A stretch of DNA of 64,000 nucleotides from Echinometra lucunter (GCA_029962745.1 CM057153.1:39601612-39665611); one strand, 5' to 3'; positions 26,086-35,840 are shown, counted from the first letter of the stretch. Translations and numbers: made by a program. The notes: generated from the sequence alone by a model not told the origin.

Positions 26086-28598
26086 TAATAATAATAATGA
26101 TTAATAATAATAATAATAATAGTTATATTAATAATATATTATATATTGTATATTACATATTATGGATCATGTATTACATATTATATATTATGTATCATGT
26201 ATCATGTATCATATATATCATATATTATATAGCGCATTACGTGAATACTTCAATGCGCTTTATACAATGTTACTATTGTTAAGGAATGGTCGGGGAAATG
26301 ACTTCAATACTTACATATCTCTCTCTCTCTCTCACTCTTTATCTCTCTCTGTCTCTCTGTCTCTCTCTGTCTCTCTCTCTCTTTCCTTCTTTCGATACCC
26401 AGACTAGCAAAGCTGAGAAAACATGCAGTGCACCGTTTGCCCCCTTTAAGAAAATCTTGGGCAGTGTTCCCGCCCCTCCCTGTTTAACAGAGTCGAATCC
26501 GGATGGTGCCCTTCTCGTCTGATCTTTTTTTGTCTCACCCGAGTTGTCCAACGCATGGATCACGGCTTGATAGAGACCCCGTTGGTCTTCTTTCTTTTCC
26601 AAGGCATCAAGAAAACGTTCAGTTATACTGCTCCGTGTCTCTTTTCTTTCAATCATCTCAAGTACTTGATTGAACCTCTCTAAAACAGCAAATAAAAAGT
26701 GGGAAATCGAAATTAGGAAAGCAGTTCATCAAAACTTGACATCTGAGGGTTTGATAAGCACTTGAAGAATCAAGGTCAAAATTGATCTGGGTTGGGATTT
26801 AACGTTTATAATCCTTTCATTCAAGCTTCTCCTTGAACAGGACAAATAAATATATAATAGGTATTCATCATGTTCATTAAAGTCAAGCCAGTCAACCAGC
26901 CATCCAGAGGAAGGGGTATTATCGCGTATAAAAAAACAAACTTTGAATTCACACACTTTACACACAAACTAATAAAATAACTACATTTCAAAATTAAGGG
27001 TCAGCTGGATGCAAATGTTATCAATATGGCTAGTCATTACTAAATTCTACTCAGAAATGACTGTTCTAGTCGAAATACCACTAGAAAATAGTAAAAATGA
27101 CCAGTCTTCTTCTTCTTCTTCTTTTCGTTAAGTTTAATGACAATCAGTCATTTTTTTACTATTGTCTAAACTACGGCGCCCCCTCCCCATTGGCTGGCAA
27201 AAAAAGGGGGAGAAAAAGAAAGATAAAGGGAAGCGCTCACTCGCTTCGCTCTCTAGCATTTAAGTAACTAAACCAATGCCGATGATAATTACTATATGCT
27301 TTATGAAAGGAATCAGTTTGCATCTTGTGTCTCAATCTGATGTCATAGGCTACTATTCTTCCACTCACAGAATGTTCTATTTCCTAAAGACACCTTGTTT
27401 CTAGATTACTGTTGTTATTGTTAACAAGATAGAAATAACATTATACATAATTCACACGACTATCCGCACACACTTTTCCAACTCGGTGCCCCCCCCCCCA
27501 CCCGTTTACCCACGGTACGCCGCTGAAAATGACTAGAATGATAGTTGCACCCAGTTGACCCTTTCGTCTATTTCTCGAGAATTCTCTTCTAATCTTAAAC
27601 TGTAATGTCAGTAGCCCAACATAAAAATAAAAAAATCTCGCCGCTTCAGCATTTACATTAAGAAATCTCATTGGGGAGTGGCGTAAGAGGTTCCCCTCCT
27701 ATAGAATAGGTTAAATCTTACATAATGCATAAAACATTCCCCTCCCCTTTACCACTGTTTACCAAACCAGCGTACACTATACATACTGGTGTACAATATT
27801 TCTCTCCTATGACTGATCTGCAAACATGCCATGTAGTCATTACAAACCGTGAGAAACTAGGCCTAGTATTTTATTTAACACCTTTGTCAACATCTGCACC
27901 AAATTACGAGTATTCAACCCTGACCCATCTATGTCATGAACAAAGAAATATGACGCAAACAAATACAGGAAAAGGCTCAGCGAGTTATACAGGTGCGCAT
28001 GCCGCTATACTGCATACACTGATCTTGTTTTATATTTTGTAATGTCAAGAAATCAATGAATTTCTATCCATGCAGAGATGATCAATCTAATAACATTCTA
28101 CAATGTCGTTGTCATTATCAAGGGTTTAATTGTCGCGTGATAATTGCTGAATGATGATTCATTGCATGTGCTCTTATCAAATTCATTCTTTCGCTTCAAA
28201 AATGGAAAGATATATCTCAACATGATTATATTCCAGCACATTATGATTGCATGTTTGTTCCAAACCCAAAGGTTTTCCATTATGTTTATGTATAATAATT
28301 TGAATATAATTATGTTGACTGTTATACCTGTATGTTCACATTCGTATATATGACATATTCATTTTGATTATTCACCATCCATAAATCACATGATATTCCT
28401 TCTCAAACAAATCAATAGCGCCATTAATGCAAACGGAATCTTACCATCATCCCCACCAAACTGTATCTTCATCTTTTCAGCAATATCTTCGACATCAAGA
28501 ACCTGTATGAGGAGGGGTCTGTAGACCTCTGTGATGATCTTGATCTTATCCTCCTCTTCTGGCGTAGCATTCACCGAGGGCGAGGCCGCCGTAGCCAT
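11576..28598 (-). CDS. IFIH1-like: MDA5-like RIG-I-like receptor, whole gene (15 exons, 969 aa)
   Basis: Cytosolic sensor of double-stranded RNA. In the known family the RNA-bound helicase filaments expose CARDs that signal through MAVS to interferon/NF-kB-type responses. I joined 15 exons with consensus splice sites and consistent phases: 28598-28445, 26679-26539, 25025-24844, 24265-24076, 22733-22486, 22191-21955, 21280-21203, 19965-19806, 19516-19418, 15435-15269, 14885-14747, 14287-14060, 13610-13443, 12860-12694, 12127-11576. Order: CARD-like 1 (about 18-98), CARD-like 2 (about 115-205), helicase motif I LPTGKGKT (265-272), DECH (377-380), TAS (415-417), IIFTRTRES (638-646), VATSVAEEGLDI (697-708), QTKGRSRA (728-735), then a C-terminal domain with C822, C825, C876 and C879. 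Human MDA5 is 1025 aa. An in-frame TAG nine bases upstream fixes the ATG. MDA5 rather than LGP2 because CARDs are present; one-to-one orthology to vertebrate IFIH1 is inferred, not shown. Confidence 0.93.
12694..12860 (-). CDS. IFIH1-like: MDA5-like exon 14: end of motif VI and pincer region
   Basis: Residues 731-786, phase 1 to phase 0. It opens with (G)RSRAEFKGKIFVIV, completing motif VI. The rest is helical (MIRVKMMDKAVQDIVESTL), as expected for the pincer that links the helicase to the C-terminal domain. Confidence 0.9.
13443..13610 (-). CDS. IFIH1-like: MDA5-like exon 13: motif V and start of motif VI
   Basis: Residues 675-730, phase 1 to phase 1. GMTSAEQNKNLKLF is followed by VLVATSVAEEGLDI (motif V) and RYNYVTSDIGHIQTK. 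Motif VI is split across the intron: QTK here, GRSRA in exon 14. Confidence 0.95.
14060..14287 (-). CDS. IFIH1-like: MDA5-like exon 12: motif IV
   Basis: Residues 599-674, phase 1 to phase 1. NPVLNELGKQL is followed by LSIIFTRTRESAKAL (motif IV) and ends in LIGGGNQ, like the LIGxGH segment of MDA5. Confidence 0.93.
14396..14554. repeat. Fold-back MITE (GCGTTTCAT ends) in MDA5-like intron 11
   Basis: Starts GGGGGCGTTTCATCAA and ends TTTCATGAAACGCTCCCC. About 159 bp and non-coding. Confidence 0.8.
14747..14885 (-). CDS. IFIH1-like: MDA5-like exon 11: insertion domain, second half
   Basis: Residues 553-598, phase 0 to phase 1. EYNNSLFINRDARTSDAISY aligns with the family segment that follows LRKYN. 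The long acidic loop of vertebrate MDA5 is much shorter here. Confidence 0.87.
15269..15435 (-). CDS. IFIH1-like: MDA5-like exon 10: helicase insertion domain
   Basis: Residues 497-552, phase 1 to phase 0. It contains GTQSYEQ, the hallmark of the RIG-I/MDA5 insertion domain, then a basic helix (VNLKKKIQQKV) and CVTYLR, matching the LRKYN junction with exon 11. Confidence 0.9.
15575..17280. repeat. Complex tandem array of GAGCGAGCG-type units in MDA5-like intron 9
   Basis: Units of roughly 110-165 bp carry CGAGCGAGCGCAGCGAGCGA-like cores and blocks such as AATACACTTTGGCCAGTA. A higher-order copy is offset by about 571 bp (16218 and 16789). The left end has the GGCGTAGCTAG motif. Related sequence recurs at 31290-31550 and 31840-32110. 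Confidence 0.75.
17281..19417. other. Remainder of MDA5-like intron 9
   Basis: Non-coding. It holds a repeat at about 18000-18200 (TTATGAAAGGAAATTGATTTGC) related to 27230-27370 and, inverted, 32440-32570, an ATCAATCA-rich stretch at 18800-18930 and a CACA tract near 19090-19160. No extra exon is recognised. Confidence 0.55.
19418..19516 (-). CDS. IFIH1-like: MDA5-like exon 9: start of helicase insertion domain
   Basis: Residues 464-496, phase 1 to phase 1. It is a charged helical segment (PYFREISVIMERIEEKIKFL) resembling the region before GTQ-YEQ in MDA5. The assignment rests on position, phases and coding character. Confidence 0.8.
19806..19965 (-). CDS. IFIH1-like: MDA5-like exon 8: motif III
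   Basis: Residues 411-463, phase 0 to phase 1. ILGLTASPGVGDSK carries motif III (TAS, 415-417). The following LIQAKEYIIKLCANLDCRIS matches the family segment before the helicase insertion domain. Confidence 0.93.
20068..20370. repeat. (AAT)n microsatellite, about 300 bp, in MDA5-like intron 7
   Basis: Almost pure AAT/ATA with occasional G or T changes arranged in repeated sub-blocks (TAGTAATAGTAA, TGATAATAA). Confidence 0.95.
20570..20704. repeat. Long imperfect palindrome in MDA5-like intron 7
   Basis: AATAATGAATGTTT...TGCAATGGACAGAATAT is answered by ATATTCTGTCCATTGCA...AAACATTCATTATT, with an inner GGTGAAAGATGA/TCATCTTTCACC stem. It is probably a MITE. Related TGCACGAATG / GTGCAATGG pieces continue to about 20930. 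Confidence 0.75.
21203..21280 (-). CDS. IFIH1-like: MDA5-like exon 7: small helicase exon after the DECH box
   Basis: Residues 385-410 (26 codons, phase 0). KSNPYNVLMAMYRDLK matches the conserved segment after DECHH in RIG-I-like receptors, and SPKLPRPQ leads into motif III. It was found by splice sites and homology because it is too short to stand out. Confidence 0.88.
21281..21954. other. MDA5-like intron 6
   Basis: AT-rich intron with consensus ends; no repeat or exon recognised. Confidence 0.6.
21955..22191 (-). CDS. IFIH1-like: MDA5-like exon 6: motifs Ia and II (DECH box)
   Basis: Residues 306-384, an exact 79 codons in phase 0. It opens with VPLVKQQ (motif Ia), contains VVLTAQVLVNAL (motif Ib region) and ends with LLVLDECHHCQ, the DECH Walker B of the RIG-I-like receptor and Dicer group. 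Confidence 0.94.
22486..22733 (-). CDS. IFIH1-like: MDA5-like exon 5: helicase motifs Q and I
   Basis: Residues 223-305, phase 1 to phase 0. LRDYQEEVLTPAL matches the Q-motif region of RIG-I-like helicases. LPTGKGKTEVA is the Walker A/motif I loop, with Lys271 as the expected ATP-binding lysine. The exon ends at FVVNK, the start of motif Ia. Confidence 0.93.
22965..23040. repeat. (ATT)n microsatellite in MDA5-like intron 4
   Basis: About 75 bp of ATT units. Confidence 0.92.
23395..23433. repeat. (GA)n microsatellite in MDA5-like intron 4
   Basis: Nearly pure GA, about 38 bp. Confidence 0.9.
23530..23825. repeat. Direct repeat, copy in MDA5-like intron 4
   Basis: About 300 bp starting GACATGACTGAAATAGTC. 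A diverged copy lies at 24363-24660 in intron 3, so exon 4 is bracketed by the pair. Confidence 0.8.
24076..24265 (-). CDS. IFIH1-like: MDA5-like exon 4: second half of CARD 2 and acidic linker
   Basis: Residues 160-222, phase 0 to phase 1. ASELLLRLDRK...FMTFIKALEKNGSPKLAKEM is a typical second half of a CARD. An acidic linker (STDDEEAND) then leads to the helicase. A relic of this exon's 5' end lies at about 24655-24760 in intron 3. Confidence 0.83.
24363..24660. repeat. Direct repeat, copy in MDA5-like intron 3
   Basis: Partner of 23530-23825, in the same orientation. It sits between exon 4 and the relic copy of exon 4's 5' end. Confidence 0.8.
24655..24760 (-). pseudogene. Relic copy of the exon-4 acceptor of the MDA5-like gene
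   Basis: About 100 bp repeat the sequence upstream of exon 4 plus roughly its first 18 coding bases (TACCTTCATTTTGTATCTGC against TACCTTCATTTTTTACCTGC at 24251). The AG acceptor is kept but the exon body is missing. Confidence 0.7.
24844..25025 (-). CDS. IFIH1-like: MDA5-like exon 3: first half of CARD 2
   Basis: Residues 99-159, phase 1 to phase 0. The stretch YRSFLWLYASQLEDIEPLSL followed by LNKRDLEKIRKT has the hydrophobic spacing of CARD helices 1-3. Donor is ACG|gtatgg. Confidence 0.85.
25215..25615 (+). repeat. tRNA-derived SINE in MDA5-like intron 2
   Basis: The head carries Pol III box-like motifs: TTGGCTCAATTGA (A-box-like) and GTGGGTTCGATCC (B box). The body includes AAGACTTAAAAATGGGACC. 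The tRNA-like part lacks a proper cloverleaf and runs into a longer body, so it is a SINE, not a tRNA gene. Confidence 0.7.
26018..26125. repeat. (AAT)n microsatellite in MDA5-like intron 2
   Basis: AAT units, followed by TATTACATATTAT-type repeats to about 26230. Confidence 0.9.
26318..26390. repeat. (CT)n microsatellite in MDA5-like intron 2
   Basis: CT and CTGT units, about 150 bp from the exon-2 donor. Confidence 0.9.
26539..26679 (-). CDS. IFIH1-like: MDA5-like exon 2: second half of CARD 1
   Basis: Residues 52-98, phase 1 to phase 1. It contains ERFLDALEKKEDQRGLYQAV, the late-helix pattern of CARDs in RIG-I and MDA5. Acceptor is ttttag|AGAGG and donor TCGG|gtgaga. Confidence 0.85.
26680..28444. 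other. MDA5-like intron 1
   Basis: No exon seen. 27170-27530 is a dispersed repeat with C-rich ends (CGGCGCCCCCT..., CCGTTTACCCACGGTACGCC) whose core recurs inverted at about 32400-32740. Confidence 0.6.
28445..28598 (-). CDS. IFIH1-like: MDA5-like exon 1: start and first half of CARD 1
   Basis: Codes residues 1-51 and ends in phase 1 at G|gtaaga. A short Ala/Ser/Glu-rich leader is followed by helices resembling the start of a CARD (around EVYRPLLIQVLDVEDIAEKM). An in-frame GTG directly precedes the ATG, but TAG two codons before that limits the frame, so ATG at 28598 is the start. Confidence 0.85.
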
Positions 28599-28601
28599 CA
28601 C

Positions 28602-30000
28602 TTCCTAATCCTCGTTTCAACTTCCAACCAAGAAAGAGGGGAAAATAATCACAAAAGACTGGCTTTGGTCTTATCTTGCTGGAGTGTAGAGTCCTGTAAC
28701 ACGTGTAGCTCGCTGCTCCAATAGGATGGATAAAAAGTGACGATCAATTGAAATCTATCTTGTAGACAGTTGAAAGAATTTCTGTCAGTGCATCATTACT
28801 GCCTAATTCTAGCCGTCTGTCCAGCAAGGATTCTTATATCTCAAATACTAATACTTTGATAGGAGGACAGAACTTATATAGCAGATGAAGAGTTAGGCAG
28901 GGGAGTAGACCTTTTTGATCAATAATCCCAACTGGTCGAATGACATAAAATGAAAGCAACAGTTTTCAGCTCCAGCCGCTCGATACTGAATAGATTAATA
29001 TTCATATTAGCTATTTTGCTTTCTAAGATCTTGTTTGTCATTGGCCAGTATCCAATATGTCCCCTTATAAGGACCAATAAACAAACGTGACACATTGGTA
29101 GAGAGACTACTTGGAGAGGTTTGTTTTCACTCAGTTCATGGAAATACCACATAGGAAGTCATATTATGCTACATTTTCTGACCGCTTTAATAACAAATGT
29201 CATGTTGATGGGGGAAAACGGGGACGAGATATTTCCAAAGGATGATTTAGGATCCGTTATCTAAAATTAAAAAAAAAGTTCAAAATACAAAGTCGGGTTT
29301 ACTTGTCGATCTTCTATTTCGAAAACAAAGCAACGATTTTTAGCAAAATAAAGTATAGAAATAAAGACTAGCCCATGTTCATCGGCTGACGTTGTCGCTA
29401 CAGTGGGGAATCCCAAGCTACAAGATATGGGAATTCCCATCGCGGGGAATTTACAGAATGACAAATCAAACCATGTCTAGTACGTGCGTATGCCTTAGGT
29501 AATATTTTTGGTGACTGATGAGTATAGTCTCTGGGAACACAATTTTTGTAGTATGTGTACCCGACTCGGTATACTTTTTTAAATTATAACTACAATATTA
29601 CGCAAACTCGTAAAGGGGCGAAGTTTCCCCTCCCCATCTGTAAGTGCTCTGGATGTAATTTGAATAAATTTAGTTTTAAAAACCTCTTGATTGTGATGGT
29701 CTCAATTTTCTCAGAGACCATTGTAGAACTAAAGGCTATTGTGACTTGATGAAATCACCGATGTCGTTGAAGACGGGCTGGAGGAGGTAGCTTTCAACTA
29801 AACTATTCATCAACTTTTGTCGGCGTGTTCAGTACAAACTTAGCGATAGATCTTATCTTGTCGGGAGAGTAACATGTTAATCAAACCGTGTCACTATTTC
29901 AACCGTGATTTTTTACACCAACTGAACATTGATCACCGATTATGATTCCATCACTTCAAACTTTTGACAGAATTACACACTTCATGTAAAAGTAGTTATT
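28602..30000. other. Upstream region of the MDA5-like gene
   Basis: Should contain the promoter. I could not recognise a TATA box or an interferon-type response element with confidence. A CCAATAGG lies near 28719. No other gene is seen. Confidence 0.4.
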
Positions 30001-30007
30001 TTATGCA

Positions 30008-30170
30008 GTGGAGTAAATACGGGGGCATGTGGGCACGCGCCCCCCCCCCCCATCCGCTGGCAAAACCCCCATAGATACACACATACACACACACACACAC
30101 GCACACTTTTCCAGCCGGTGCCCCCCCCCCTTATGCGTTAACCCACGGTCGCCCACGGTACACCACTGAT
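30008..30170. repeat. Dispersed C-rich repeat
   Basis: Long C runs, a CACA tract and CCACGGTACACCACTGAT, the same end type as near 27510 and 30845. Confidence 0.6.
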
Positions 30171-30529
30171 GTTCAGTAGGCTAATCATCAACACGATACA
30201 TGGCCATATAGCGTGTTTGTTTACCAAACGTATGACTGCTGCTGCTGAACTCGGTTTTTTTTTTTCTCCTTCTTTGCTATCTCTAGCTGAAGTCGCATTA
30301 TTTTTATGTTTTGCCTTTTTATGGAATCATAGGTCTCTCCGTTTTCAGTTTTTTTCTTCCTGTTCTCTACATATTTCTTTTTTATCCAACTAACATCAAT
30401 GTTTTTATGCCACATTTTGATTTTATTTACGCTATGTCGTTTTCATATTTATATGTTCATCCCTATTTGAACGATATAAACTTTAAGTAACTTTTTAATG
30501 CGATAAACGTAGGATTCGCAAGAAAGCAA

Positions 30530-30670
30530 ATCAGCTGCAATAACAACAACATCAACAACGCATGCACATGGCGGGGGAATCCCCTTTTGTGGTATTGCGC
30601 AATAACATAGCTGTGCCTTGCTCAATCGTTTTGTATTGCTACATTTGCAGGGTGGACATGTTGCAATATA
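30530..30670. repeat. Inverted repeat partner A
   Basis: Its sequence (CAACAACGCATG...GGTGGACATGTTGC) is matched in reverse at about 33850-33990. Confidence 0.7.
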
Positions 30671-31081
30671 CTTGTCATATGGGTGTGATTGTGATTCCAA
30701 TCCTAGGGTCCGATCCAAGTTGAACCAAGCTCACCTGTTTTTCTCTTTATTTTGGAGGTGGTCTATTTAATGTACGAATCATTTTTTGTTCTCTGTTGAC
30801 TTTGACAGTTCATTCTGATTTCAAAAGTTCGATCGTAGCTACAGTGGCGTTCCGTGGGTCAACGCATGGGGGGGGGGGCACCGAGCCGAAAAGTGTGTAC
30901 GTGTGTGTGAGTGTGTGGGGGTGGGTTTGTATAGCTTTGCAAGCGAGGACAGTGAACAAAGAAAATTCCTGAGAACAATAGTGCTCGGTTGTCACACAAA
31001 AGATTTGGGTTTATTCCGTCAGCCTTGCGAGGACAGGAATAGTTTTCCTATAGTTGTCCTTGGAAGTAGAGTGATGCAGGC

Positions 31082-31082
<1 letters not shown>

Positions 31083-31136
<54 letters not shown>

Positions 31137-31169
31137 TGTGTGTGTGTGTGGGTGTGTGTGTGTGTGTGT
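31083..31169. repeat. (TG)n microsatellite
   Basis: About 85 bp of TG with a few CG and GG changes; able to form Z-DNA in principle. Confidence 0.93.
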
Positions 31170-31289
31170 AATATGTATAATGCTATTTCTGTCATGTTAA
31201 CAATAACAACAGTAATCTCGAAACAAGATGTCTTCAGGGACGTGAAGCGTTTTAAAATTGGGGGGAACTGACGCATCTTGCTAGATACC

Positions 31290-32760
31290 CAGCCCTGTTT
31301 TAAAGTTTGGGGAGCGAGGAGCCAAAAATTACAACTTTATTTCCAATGAAAGGTGTGTTATTTTGTTGTAAAAATATAGGCCTACTATCAGATCACTATA
31401 GGCCTAAATGATATCTCAATTATAAATCTGGTCACCTCGCTGCCAATGACCCTGTTTTGGCACGTCCCTGGTCTATTGTTTGCTGTCCGAAACCACCCTG
31501 TTTCTAAATATTACGAGCGAGCAAAGCGAGCGAGGAAATACACACTTTTTTATGTTAGAAGTAGTACCCTAGCTTCAGTAAATTACATTTTGAGCATGTG
31601 AAACATCCAGGTGCGTAGCCAGGGGGCGATGGGCCCCCCCCCCCCAACGCCATAAAAAAAAAGGAAGAAAAAAGCGTGAGCGAGAAAAGAAAAAGGTAAG
31701 AGGACGTAAGAACAGCGGGAGTAAACAAGGAACAGTGAAAAAGAAATGTCGGAGCTTCCTGCACCTCCTAGGGAGCGCGCTTCGACCGTGCGCTCATCAC
31801 TACCGCCCCCCCCCCCCGAAATCCTAGCTACGCCACTGGAAACATATCTAGATTATTTATTCGGTCACTTCCACTCGCCTAATTCGTTTGCTTTGAAAAA
31901 CCATTGAACAATTACTTAACGAACGAGCACAGCGAGCGAGGAAAAATATGCTCTTTTTCATTGTAGTGTTAATTCTAATCGAAATACACTATAGCCCAAA
32001 ATAATGTATTCGATCACCTGTGTGCTGAGCTGAATATAACTCCATTTAGGTACCTAGCTCACCGTTCGAAATCATGCTGTTTTTACGTGCGAGCAAAGTC
32101 ATCGACCCCCATGCCTCCTCACAAAATACATGTATGGATTCGTCAGCAAAATGCAGATTTGTTGTTGTTGTTGTTGTTGTAAATTTGTGAACTACATCAC
32201 TGCCCAAATATTATGACACTTCTCTAATCGCTTCTGAAATAAGTTGATTGCCGTGCCCGAAATCATCTTGTTTCTAGCTTTTACGAGTGATCTCGAGTAG
32301 CAAGATAAAGAACGAAAAAATGGGATTTTTTTTTTAAATCTAGGCAATTATCTACAGAAAGTGTATCTAGTTAGGTAAACTTGCCGTCCGATTTCTTGGA
32401 GTGAAATCCAGATGTGGTTATATTACTAACATTCTGTAAGTGGAAGAATATTAGCCTCTGACATCAGATAGAGACACAAGATGCAAACTGATTCCTTTCA
32501 TAAGAATAGTAATCATCGGCATTGGTTAAGTTACTTAAATGCTAGCTCGCTTGGCTCGCTAGCGCTTCCCGATTTCCCATTTTCCTTTTCCTTGTTATCC
32601 CCCTTTCTTTTCAATTTCTTTTCACTTTCTTTCTCCTTTCTTTTTCTCTTTCTTTCTTTTTTCTTTTCGTTATTTTTTTTTTTTGCCAGCCGATGGGGGG
32701 GGGGGGGGGCACGTGCCCCCACCGTAGTTACGCCACTGCACAGCTATAGAAATTGAGGTT
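31290..32760. repeat. Composite of GAGCGAGG and GGCGTAGC repeat families
   Basis: Contains ATTACGAGCGAGCAAAGCGA near 31514, an element with GCGTAGCCAGG (31608) and CTAGCTACGCCACTGG (31828) ends, and an inverted copy of the 27230 repeat. No gene. Confidence 0.65.
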
Positions 32761-33146
32761 CACCGACTCCTCCTCATGTGAGGCATTGAGCTGATTTTCC
32801 CGTCGTATTGTTACGCCATATTCTTTTTCATCAGCAGGTTGATCAGCATAAGGCAGTTCTGTTATAGGTTGCAGACGTCCTTTACTCATGTTATAAATAC
32901 ATCTGCTCTGTACTTTTCAATCCAAAGATACTATCTATGAATAACAAGCTACAAAATTATAGAGACTATATTGCTGCCCTAATGCAACCAGAATGCTGGA
33001 AAGTTTAAAAGTGTGTGGAGGTGGGAGTAAGGTGAAGTTCCAACTGGCCCCGATGCTATAGAATAATATGTTTGAGCTTGTATGTTGAATACAATTAGGG
33101 AAAATGATGTAAAAACAAAAGGGTAAAAGGATCGAGAAATCGGAAG

Positions 33147-33200
33147 AAGAAGAAGAAGAAGAAGAAGAAGAAGAAGAAGAAGAAGAAGAAGAAGAAGAAG
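33147..33200. repeat. (AAG)n microsatellite
   Basis: About 54 bp of AAG. Confidence 0.92.
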
Positions 33201-33849
33201 GAAAACAGTAGGCCTACATGGAAATAAGTATAAGAGGATAAATAAATACAAACTGAACACTATATTCCTAATCTAACAGTGAAAGCGCGTGAAATTTTAA
33301 TGATCTATATAAACATGTATTCCTATAACCGACACTGTTATACAAACAATGCAGACAAGTCCTTTTTTTATTTATTCTGAATGTATTTGTATTTTTCTTC
33401 TATATGTTGTTATGTATATGCTGGTGGAAAGCAATTTTTCACAAATCCATGTGGTTGAGACTGAATAAATTACAAATTATCAAATTATGAATAGTCAAAT
33501 TATAGTCGTGCAGGGATAATAAAACAGTAAACATGACCGTTACCTTGAAAAGTAAAATGCGATAATACGCGGAAATTTATTATTTCATGAGATAGTACGA
33601 AGGCAGTCTGTGCAATATTACCTGAAAATTAAACGCTCCATGGCGTTGCACTTTGTTTTCTCTACTTAAACTGCAGTTTACCATTCCGTATCAGAACAAG
33701 AAAAATAACATATTCTAAAGGCAAAAAACAAAAAAACGGGTGATTTTGTTCGATCTTGATCGGTCTCTAGGATAGGAATCAAAATTACATCTACATACCA
33801 TGTTGAAGAAGAATCTATATTAGCCTAAAATATTTTGATGGCTATAAGT

Positions 33850-33990
33850 TGCAACATGTCCACCATGCAAATGTAGAAATACAAGACGATTTGAGCAAGG
33901 CACAGCTGTGTTATTAGGCAATACCACACAAAGGGGGAATTAAGTACCCCTAACGCATCAAGTGCACGCGTTGTTGATGTCGTTGTTGTT
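33850..33990. repeat. Inverted repeat partner B
   Basis: Reverse-oriented copy of 30530-30670, ending next to GTGGCGTATCC and a long C run. Confidence 0.7.
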
Positions 33991-34186
33991 GTTGCTAGTG
34001 GCGTATCCGGGGGACTTGCCCCCCCCCCCCCCCCTATTTTTTGCATGGTGCCGAAGGCGCCGCTACCTATAAAAAAAAAAAATTAAAAAAAAAAGGAAAG
34101 GAAAGGAAAAAAACAAAACAAAACAAAAGAACGTCAGCGCAAATTAAAATTGTATCACCAGCGCCGGGTAAGCACTGTATCATTAT

Positions 34187-34412
34187 CTTCTTCTTCCTTC
34201 TTCTTCTTCTTCTTCTCCTTCTTCTTCTTCTTCTTCTTCTTCTTCTTCTTCTTCTTCTTCTTCTTCTTCTTCTTCTTCTTCTTCTTCTTCTTCTTCTTCT
34301 TCTTCTTCTTCTTCTTCTTCTTCTTCTTCTTCTTCTTCTTCTTCTTCTTCTTCTTCTTCTTCTTCTTCTTCTTCTTCTTCTTTTTCTTCTTCTTGTTGTT
34401 GTTCTTCTTCTC
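34187..34412. repeat. (TTC)n microsatellite, about 225 bp
   Basis: Nearly pure TTC. All long frames here (poly-Phe, Leu, Ser, Lys or Glu) are artefacts of the repeat. Confidence 0.97.
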
Positions 34413-34479
34413 CATAAGTACAGGCCACCTTCGGGTGTATTCTCGTACTGTGGTGCAGGTGTATGTACAGTGTCTCGAT

Positions 34480-35840
34480 AACAATCTGTAGGCTAATAGG
34501 CGCCGCTTGTTCGAATTCGAACACCGGCGCCGGGCAAGACTAATCGGCTCCGCTTGATTCTAACACCGGCCCCGGATAGAACTTTAATCGGCACCGCTTG
34601 ATTCGAAGCTACAACTAGTAAGAAGTTGACTGATAGTGGGCCGCTAGCTGTTAATCAACGTTGGAACGTTCAAAACACCGTAACTTTTTAACGAAACAAA
34701 TTTTAGCACAGTTATTTGGCAGGGGTTTTGCTACATTCATTGGCTAACTTCTATGTGAAAATGAAATTGATCCGTCAAATTATGCATGAGGGAGCATATA
34801 TAAAAGTCCAAATGTCACTTTCCAAAAGTCACAAAGGTCATTTTGGTGGATTTGTGATCCAGAATTTGGCCAAATTCTGTTTTTGGTGTATGATTTTGTG
34901 CTATTGATATTAAGCATCTATCCTTTGACCCCCTTACACCTGTCATGAAACCTTTTCACATTTTTTTACGGTTCAGTGAGCTTAATTTTAAAAATTGTAA
35001 AATCCATAAAGTTTATCGAAAAAAATGAAATCAGATATTTATCATCAAAACGTTTCTTTACATGTTGTACGAACATGAGAAGTTGTAACCATTTCATGCC
35101 TGAATGAGTAAACTTTATAAACAAAGGGGAAAATGCTATTGCTTACTCTTATTTTGACGTAAGATATCACCCTTGTGATTTTTAAAAAGTGACAATTGGT
35201 ATTCACTGCATGCTCACTCATGCGTGACTCAACGGATCAATAAAAATTTCACACAGAAGTTAGTAAATGAGTGTAGAAACACCCTTGCCGCATTATTTTA
35301 CTCAATCTTGTTTCGTTAAAAGGGGGAATTTACTTATTTTGTTGTATATGCCCTACAGTCTTTAAGAACACCAAATTATGAAGTACCAGTAGTGTATCAG
35401 TATATACTTTCTAACGGCTGATCGTGACAAAATGGAATTCGGATAGCCAAAAAGCAATCTAACACAAACTACGAGAACATTTACACTCTCTGAATTCTTT
35501 TCAAATATTACTATCATTATTATTGATATCCACAGATATTACTGACTATCCACAGGTATGAAAACTTCATGAAAATGTTTTTGAAATGCCCAGATGGCAA
35601 GAATTTTTCCAACTGCACACTTTTGGGGGACGGCGTACAAGAAATTGAATTAACATGTGCCATATATCGTTTGTAAATTCGAATGCTCGCAGTGAGAATT
35701 ACATTGAACAAAATGTGAGGTTTGTTCACACAATTGTGAACATATTGTGAAATTATTATCATCATCATCATTATATATCATTATCATCATCATCTTCTTC
35801 ATCATCATCAGCATTATCATCATTATGAATAATCATTATG
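34480..35840. other. Intergenic sequence without recognised features
   Basis: AT-rich. Repeated CACCGGCGCCGG/CACCGGCCCCGG motifs occur near 34520-34575. No exon supported. Confidence 0.5.

Noticed and set aside
11576..28598. Interpretation as Dicer or LGP2
   Set aside because: There are no RNase III or PAZ segments, and two CARD-like domains precede the helicase, which LGP2 lacks.
34041..34524. Proteins rich in poly-Leu, Phe, Lys or Glu
   Set aside because: All are translations of the TTC microsatellite in different frames; there are no splice sites or homology.
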